Source: DATLFP01 sp035540955 (lineage in GTDB: Bacteria; Actinomycetota; Acidimicrobiia; Acidimicrobiales; CADCSY01). From it: a stretch of DNA of 10,904 nucleotides. The stretch is from NCBI GenBank assembly GCA_035540955.1, contig DATLFP010000159.1:1-10904 (forward strand). The letters are read 5' to 3'. Position 1 is the first letter of the stretch; the number at the start of each line of letters is the position of its first letter. This document shows positions 6,639 to 10,904 of this stretch, piece by piece. A model generated the notes under the pieces. That model saw nothing but the letters and a program-made list of their open reading frames with translations. It searched no databases and was not told the origin of the DNA. Position numbers and translations under genes: made by a program.

Positions 6639-7135
6639 CCCTCGACAGGCTGTGGGCCGGCTGGCGCGGGGAGTACATGGCCACCGCCGGCGATCCCGAC
6701 ATCGCATGCGTCTTCTGCCGCATCCTCGAGAGCGGCGAGCCCGACGAGGTGACGCACATCGTGTGGCGGGGCGAGACGACCTTCGCCATCCTCAACGCCT
6801 ACCCGTACACGAGCGGGCACCTGATGGTCATGCCGTACCGCCACGTCCCCGAGCTCGAGGACCTCACCGTCGATGAGTCGGCGGAGCTGTGGTCGGCGGT
6901 GACGACGGCGGTCGGTGCCCTCAAGGACGCCTACAGCGCCGAAGGCATCAACATCGGCGTCAACCTGGGCCGGGCCGCGGGGGCGGGGGTGCTGGGCCAT
7001 CTCCACGTCCACGCCGTGCCGCGATGGCTGGGCGACTCCAACTTCATGACGGCGGTGGCCGAGACGCGGGTCCTGCCGGAATCGCTCGACGAGGCCCACG
7101 CCAAGCTGACGGGAGCATGGAAGCGCGATGGGTGA
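6635..7135 (+). CDS. HIT-family hydrolase, Ap4A phosphorylase-like, 166 aa
   Basis: The histidine triad GHLHVHAVPRW (121-131; H122, H124, H126) defines the family, and the sequence around it (AYPYTSGHLMVMPYRHVPELEDLT, then NIGVNLGRAAG) closely resembles M. tuberculosis Rv2613c, a diadenosine-tetraphosphate phosphorylase. The likely role is therefore breakdown of Ap4A or related dinucleotides. The placement fits: aminoacyl-tRNA synthetases make Ap4A as a side product, and this gene overlaps thrS by four bases, as in the mycobacterial thrS-Rv2613c order. A CVFC pair (C25, C28) near the N-terminus resembles the CxxC of many HIT proteins and may bind zinc. The start ATG 6635 gives an N-terminus (MTLDRLWAGWRGEYM) resembling the LQRLW region of Rv2613c. 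The exact dinucleotide substrate is inferred. Confidence 0.9.
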   Translation: MTLDRLWAGWRGEYMATAGDPDIACVFCRILESGEPDEVTHIVWRGETTFAILNAYPYTSGHLMVMPYRHVPELEDLTVDESAELWSAVTTAVGALKDAYSAEGINIGVNLGRAAGAGVLGHLHVHAVPRWLGDSNFMTAVAETRVLPESLDEAHAKLTGAWKRDG

Positions 7136-7619
7136 CGAAGGCGAGATCCGCGACGAGCTCCCGGAGGATCTCGACGCCGCCGGCTACGTCGGGCCGTACA
7201 CGTTCCCCGACAACGCCCGGCGCCGCATCCCCGGTGCGATCTACCTGGCGGTGGCCGCGATCTGTGCCGCGCTCTGGCTGTGGCGGGGAGACGACGGCGT
7301 GCTCGTGAACGACGGGTTCCTCTGGGTGGCAGTCGGCCTCGCGCTCTTCGGGGGGTACTGCATGCTGGCCGGCCAGAAGCTGCGCACCGACGAGACCGAC
7401 GCCTTGGTGGCGGCGACACGGTCGGTCGGCTTCCCCGTCGGCCACGCGTCGGCGCAGCTCGGCTGGCGGGGCGTGCGGAGCAAGCCGACGTGGCGGATCC
7501 TGCTCTTCTCGGCCGAGGACCCGCCCGCCACCCGCGGCTTCGTGCTGGTCGACGCCGTCACCGGCGAGGTCCTCGACAAGATCGTCGAGGACAACCCCGA
7601 GGACTGGTCGCAACTGTGA
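7128..7619 (+). CDS. Small membrane protein with two predicted helices, 163 aa, function unknown
   Basis: An acidic N-terminus (1-33) precedes two hydrophobic segments, about 34-52 (IPGAIYLAVAAICAALWLW) and 62-82 (FLWVAVGLALFGGYCML), joined by a short GDDGVLVN loop. A soluble C-terminal part (about 83-163) contains WRILLFSAED and RGFVLVDAVTGEVLDKIVED. The VDAVTGEVLD segment resembles the final strand pair of PepSY-type domains; this is a weak inference. The C-terminal part is probably cytoplasmic if the acidic N-terminus is. The ATG overlaps the HIT gene by eight bases, so it is the third gene of the thrS operon. At this position mycobacteria have pgsA, which this is not. I recognise no named family. 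Confidence 0.75.
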   Translation: MGDEGEIRDELPEDLDAAGYVGPYTFPDNARRRIPGAIYLAVAAICAALWLWRGDDGVLVNDGFLWVAVGLALFGGYCMLAGQKLRTDETDALVAATRSVGFPVGHASAQLGWRGVRSKPTWRILLFSAEDPPATRGFVLVDAVTGEVLDKIVEDNPEDWSQL

Positions 7620-7622
7620 TCG

Positions 7623-7673
7623 CGTTCTGTGTCGAGTCGACGTCTGCCAGCGCCGTCAACTCGACACAGAACG
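7623..7673. terminator. Bidirectional terminator hairpin between convergent genes (15-bp perfect stem)
   Basis: CGTTCTGTGTCGAGT (7623-7637) is exactly complementary to ACTCGACACAGAACG (7659-7673). After one mismatch the stem continues with GACG/CGTC (7639-7642/7654-7657). It fills the gap between two convergent stops, three bases from one (7619) and four from the other (7678), so it should end both units. No U-tract is visible. Confidence 0.65.
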
Positions 7674-7677
7674 GGCA

Positions 7678-8223
7678 CTAGCGGCCGGGGCGGCCCCGCA
7701 CCTGCTGCAGGACCCGGTGCACGTCGCGGAGGTGGTGGGACGCCTCGTGGACGATGTGGTGGAGGAACCAGCGGGCGTCGACCTCCTCCTCGTTCCCGTC
7801 CGGCTCGCGGATCGTCGCCGGGCGGACCCAATCGCCCGCGTCGGTCCGGTCGGCGCGGTCGGCGACCCGTCCGAGGTTGGCGGCGAGCTCGTCGAGCGTC
7901 GCCCCGACGTCGAGGCCGCCGTAGCCCTCGGCGAGGGACTCCTCGGTCATGCCGGCCGGTCGCTCGAACGTCGGGTGGTTCTCAGTGAGCGTCCTGCCCA
8001 TGCCGAGCCCATGCACGGCGGCCATGTCCCTCGTGTGGGCGAGGTACTCGAGCGCTGACCACACCTGCGGCGCCGGCCGGCGCCGCAGGACCTCGTCGTC
8101 CTCCTCGTCGAGCAGGGCGAAGGCCGCCCGCCACCGCCGCGGGAAGGTCCGCAGCGCAACGATCGAGTCCGGCACCGAGGTGTGGTCGGCGTCGAACCCG
8201 CACTCGGCGCACCGGCCGCGCAC
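7678..8223 (-). CDS. DinB-fold protein with N-terminal CxxC knuckle, 181 aa
   Basis: The sequence fits the DinB four-helix metal-binding superfamily, which includes thiol-dependent S-transferases and maleylpyruvate isomerases. H63 (in ALEYLAHTRDM) together with H159 and H163 of HHIVHEASHHLRDVHRVL (155-172) would form the usual His triad. VWSALEY is typical of actinobacterial members. Ahead of the fold, CAECGFD (C5, C8) looks like half of a zinc knuckle. The start is GTG 8223, with AAGGCGGAG about ten bases upstream inside the end of the EF-G2-like gene. It begins six bases after that gene's stop, so the two are cotranscribed. The reaction is unknown. A mycothiol-dependent role is possible because mshC is in the same window, but that is inference. 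Confidence 0.85.
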   Translation of the reverse strand: MRGRCAECGFDADHTSVPDSIVALRTFPRRWRAAFALLDEEDDEVLRRRPAPQVWSALEYLAHTRDMAAVHGLGMGRTLTENHPTFERPAGMTEESLAEGYGGLDVGATLDELAANLGRVADRADRTDAGDWVRPATIREPDGNEEEVDARWFLHHIVHEASHHLRDVHRVLQQVRGRPGR

Positions 8224-8229
8224 GGCCGG

Positions 8230-10293
8230 CTACTCCGCCTTGGCTGCTTCGACGACCTTGTCGATCAGGTTGGCGGGCACCGGGTCGTAGTGGTCGAACT
8301 CGGCGGTGAAGGAGCCACGTCCCCCGGTGATCGACCGCAGATCGATGGCGTAGCGCATGATCTCCGAGGTCGGCACGAAGGCGGTGATCTCCTGGAGTCC
8401 GTCACCCAGCGACTCCGTGCCCTGGACCCGGCCCCGCCGCGAGTTCAGATCCCCCATGACGTCGCCCTGCAGGTCGTCGGGCACCGCCACCTTCAGCAGC
8501 GAGATCGGCTCGAGCAGGGTCGGGCCGGCCTTGGCCATCGCCTCCTTGAACCCGAGGGAGCCGGCCATCTTGAAGCTCATCTCCGAGCTGTCGACCGAGT
8601 GGTACTTGCCGTCGAAGCACGTGACCTTCACGTCGACGACGGGGAAGCCGAAGTGTCCGCCGTGCTCCATGGTCTCGAGGATCCCCTTCTCGACGGCGGG
8701 GATGAACTGGCGGGGGATGGCGCCACCGACGATGGCGTCGACGAACTCGAAGCCGGCCCCCCGCTCGAGCGGTTCGATCCGGAGGTTGGCGATCCCGAAC
8801 TGGCCGTGGCCGCCACTCTGCTTCTTGTACTTCCCCTCGGCCTCGGCGGTGGTGGTGATCGTCTCCCGGTACGGGACCTTCACGTCGTGGAGATCGACCT
8901 GCACGCCGAACTTCCGCTCCAGCCGGTCGAGGGTGACGGCCAGGTGGGTCTCCCCGATGCCCTCGAGCAGGGTCTGGTGGGTCTCCTCCTCGCGCCGCAC
9001 CCGCAGGGCGGGGTCTTCCTCCTGGAGCTTCTGGAGCGACACCCCGAGCTTGTCGTCGTCGGCCTGGGTCTTGGCGACGATGGCGACGGCGTAGGACGGC
9101 CGCGGCGGCTCGATGGGCGGCACCGTGACCGGCTTGCCCTTGGGCGCCAGGGTGTCGCCGGTCGACACGTCCGCCAGCTTCGAGATGGCGGCGATGTCGC
9201 CCGCCTGCACCTCCGGCACCTCGACCTGCTCCTTGCCCCGCAGGGCGAACAGGCTGTGGAGGCGCTCGTCGGTGCCGGTGCGGGTGTTCACCAGGTGGTC
9301 GTCGGGGCGGATCGTCCCCGAGAGGACCTTGAACAGGTTGATGCGGCCCACGTACGGGTCGGCCAGGGTCTTGAACACGAACGCCAGCGGCTCTCCGCCA
9401 GGGTCGCAGGTGACCTCGGCGGTGCCGTCGCCGGCCTGCACCTCGACCGCCGGTCGCGCATCGGGCGCGGGGCCGATCTCGCAGATGAACGACGCCAGCC
9501 GGTCGATGCCGATCTCGGTCGTCGCCGCGCCGCACACGACGGGGAAGACCTGGGCGGCGGCGACGCCCTTGGCGAGGACCGCCTCGAGCTCCTGGAACGA
9601 CGGCGTGTCGCCCTCGAGGTAGCGCTCCATGAGGCCGTCGTCGCCCACCACGATGCCCTCCACGAGATCGTCGTGGACCTCGTGCTCCCGGGCCTCCATC
9701 TCGTCGGGGATCTCGCCCGGCATCGCCTTGCCGCCCTCGTACACGTACGCGGTGTCGGTCAGCAGGTCGGCGATCCCGCGGAACGAGGACTCCTCGCCGA
9801 TGGGGAGCTCGAGCGGCGCGATGCCCTGTCCGAACCGCTCCTGCAGCTGCTCGAGGGTGCGGTCGAAGCTGGCCCGCTCGCGGTCGAGCTTGTTCACGAA
9901 GATCATGCGCGGCAGCTGCAGGTCGGCTGCCATCCGCCAGACCACCTCCGTCTGCACCTCGACGCCCTCGACGGCGCTCACCACGAACAGCGCGAGGTCG
10001 GCGACCCGCAGCGCGGCGGCGACGTCGCCGATGAAGTCGGCGTAGCCGGGGGTGTCGATCAGGTTGACCTTGTGGCCGTCGTGCTCGAGGGGGGCGACCG
10101 CCAGCGACAGGGAGATCCCACGCTTGACCTCCTCGGGCTCGAAGTCCGAGACCGTCGTCCCGTCCTCGACGCGGCCGACGCGGTTCGTGACCCCGGCGCA
10201 GTGCAACAGCGCTTCGGTCAACGTCGTCTTTCCCGATCCGCCGTGCCCGACGAGGACGACGTTGCGGATCTTCGACGGCGGAAACGCCTTCAC
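8230..10293 (-). CDS. fusA2: EF-G2-type translational GTPase (elongation factor G-like), 687 aa
   Basis: The five-domain EF-G architecture is complete. The GTPase domain has GHGGSGKTT (16-24), RGIS (58-61), DTPGYADF (80-87) and NKLD (134-137). Later come the domain II region (VFKTLADPYVGRINLFKVLSG), domain III, domain IV (SGGHGQFG and YHSVDSSEMSFKMAGS) and domain V (DLNSRRGRVQG). Two departures from housekeeping EF-G stand out: the P-loop is GHGGSGKT rather than AHIDAGKT, and the catalytic histidine of DTPGH is tyrosine (Y84). Both are features of the EF-G2 group; the M. smegmatis EF-G2 binds nucleotide but lacks ribosome-stimulated GTPase activity. The true function is not settled. I prefer GTG 10293 over the in-frame TTG 10299, because the GGGGGG upstream has correct spacing only for GTG. 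Confidence 0.93.
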   Translation of the reverse strand: MKAFPPSKIRNVVLVGHGGSGKTTLTEALLHCAGVTNRVGRVEDGTTVSDFEPEEVKRGISLSLAVAPLEHDGHKVNLIDTPGYADFIGDVAAALRVADLALFVVSAVEGVEVQTEVVWRMAADLQLPRMIFVNKLDRERASFDRTLEQLQERFGQGIAPLELPIGEESSFRGIADLLTDTAYVYEGGKAMPGEIPDEMEAREHEVHDDLVEGIVVGDDGLMERYLEGDTPSFQELEAVLAKGVAAAQVFPVVCGAATTEIGIDRLASFICEIGPAPDARPAVEVQAGDGTAEVTCDPGGEPLAFVFKTLADPYVGRINLFKVLSGTIRPDDHLVNTRTGTDERLHSLFALRGKEQVEVPEVQAGDIAAISKLADVSTGDTLAPKGKPVTVPPIEPPRPSYAVAIVAKTQADDDKLGVSLQKLQEEDPALRVRREEETHQTLLEGIGETHLAVTLDRLERKFGVQVDLHDVKVPYRETITTTAEAEGKYKKQSGGHGQFGIANLRIEPLERGAGFEFVDAIVGGAIPRQFIPAVEKGILETMEHGGHFGFPVVDVKVTCFDGKYHSVDSSEMSFKMAGSLGFKEAMAKAGPTLLEPISLLKVAVPDDLQGDVMGDLNSRRGRVQGTESLGDGLQEITAFVPTSEIMRYAIDLRSITGGRGSFTAEFDHYDPVPANLIDKVVEAAKAE

Positions 10294-10300
10294 TGGCAAA

Positions 10301-10306
10301 CCCCCC
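10301..10306 (-). promoter_or_regulatory. Ribosome-binding site that decides the EF-G2-like start
   Basis: The minus strand reads GGGGGG, then seven bases, then GTG (10293). The alternative TTG (10299) would be one base from this G run, too close for initiation. The 37-base gap between this gene and the upstream cell-wall gene holds no clear terminator. Confidence 0.5.
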
Positions 10307-10330
10307 GGTAGCCGTTGGTGTCCTCGGAGG

Positions 10331-10904
10331 TTACAAACCGAGGGAGACGAGCGTCTCCTGGCTCACCGCCGCCGTCCCGCCGACCACCACGGCGCCCAGC
10401 GGGTTCAGCGCGGCGAGAGCGTCCTTGACGCCCTGGGGCGCCGGGCCGGTGGACGGCACCAGCAGCACCGGATGGCCGGCGGCCCCGGCGGCGAGGGCGT
10501 CGGGGAACCTCTCCCCGGTCGCGATCACGACCGCCGGCACGGAGCCGCTGACCTTGGCGAACTCGCCGGCGATCGCGGCCGCGGTCTCGTAGCGGTTGAC
10601 GCCGGCGATGCGGTCGACACGCGGGCTGTACTGGGCGAGCTGGGCCAGGATCTCGTGCGACACCGCCGCCGGGCCGCCGAGAACGACGATCCGCTGCGGT
10701 TGCAGGCGCTCGAGCTCGACGCGCACGTCGAAGGGGATCCCGGTGGGCTCGACGAACAGGAGTGGGCCGGCGCGGTGGGCGCCGGCGGCGCCGCCCGCGA
10801 GGGCGTCGGGGAAGGCGGCACCGGTGGCGACGAACGCCACGCCGACGCCCGGCGCGTGGGTGTTCCGGGACACGAGCGCCGACCGGTGGTACACGTTGAT
10901 CCCG
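10331..10904 (-). CDS. Cell-wall-binding repeat 2 protein, C-terminal part (5' end outside window)
   Basis: The frame is open to the window edge and ends at TAA (10331-10333). The visible 190 residues carry nearly two copies of the CW_binding_2 repeat. The first has VAFVATGAAFPDALAGGAAG, RIVVLGGPAAVS and RIAGVNRYETAAAIA. The second has AVVIATGERFPDALAAGAAG and GAVVVGGTAAVSQETL, ending at SLGL. The repeat family was described in clostridial surface proteins, where such repeats anchor proteins to the wall through anionic polymers; it is also frequent in some actinobacteria. The effector domain and signal peptide must lie outside the window, so the activity (for example amidase or peptidase) is unknown. 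It is co-oriented with the EF-G2-like gene, 37 bases away. Confidence 0.88.
   Translation of the reverse strand, partial: GINVYHRSALVSRNTHAPGVGVAFVATGAAFPDALAGGAAGAHRAGPLLFVEPTGIPFDVRVELERLQPQRIVVLGGPAAVSHEILAQLAQYSPRVDRIAGVNRYETAAAIAGEFAKVSGSVPAVVIATGERFPDALAAGAAGHPVLLVPSTGPAPQGVKDALAALNPLGAVVVGGTAAVSQETLVSLGL

Noticed and set aside
3420..6707. Antisense open frame of 1095 codons opposite mshC, thrS and the HIT gene
   Set aside because: It is Arg/His/Val-rich low-complexity translation of the complement of highly biased GC-rich codons. The plus-strand genes carry complete, recognisable motifs throughout.
8182..10311. Plus-strand open frame of 709 codons opposite the EF-G2-like gene
   Set aside because: It has no recognisable domain and its composition mirrors the reverse complement of a confirmed EF-G-like gene.
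1..10904. tRNA, rRNA, CRISPR array, transposase or toxin-antitoxin pair
   Set aside because: I looked for GGTTCGA-type tRNA arms, regularly spaced repeats and transposase motifs on both strands. The only GGTTCGA matches lie inside mshC and the EF-G2-like gene, without a cloverleaf.

Overview
The window is high-GC DNA coding almost end to end, and it looks like a chromosome segment from an actinobacterium. The support is biochemical. There is an InhA-like enoyl-ACP reductase, an F420-type NADPH reductase, a mycothiol ligase (MshC), a thrS-HIT gene pair matching the mycobacterial order, an EF-G2-type GTPase, and cell-wall-binding type 2 repeats. The mix, especially the last family, would fit Acidimicrobiia or a related deep lineage; that placement is inference.

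Layout. (1) 1-1934 is a lower-GC, looser block. It holds the tail of an unidentified gene, a conserved-looking gene of unknown function (317-844), a class I SAM methyltransferase (916-1665), and a 270-bp intergenic region packed with inverted repeats. (2) 1935-4589 holds a divergent pair: fabI/inhA-like on the minus strand, and on the plus strand an npdG-like F420 reductase overlapping mshC by 4 bp. A 19-bp perfect hairpin at 4592-4650 closes this block. (3) 4674-7619 is a tight plus-strand operon: thrS, HIT/Ap4A-phosphorylase-like and a two-helix membrane protein, with every junction overlapping. It appears to start from a leaderless promoter and ends at a 15-bp hairpin (7623-7673) shared with the convergent genes. 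(4) 7678-10904 is a minus-strand run: a cell-wall-binding repeat protein (cut by the window end), an EF-G2-like GTPase and a DinB-fold protein.

Functionally the window is mostly housekeeping: fatty acid elongation, redox cofactor and thiol chemistry, tRNA charging and nucleotide turnover. I found no defence system, CRISPR array, transposase, rRNA or tRNA. The unusual content is in the long nested palindromes between genes, the leaderless start signatures, the tyrosine that replaces the catalytic histidine in the EF-G-like protein, and a few poorly characterised small proteins.
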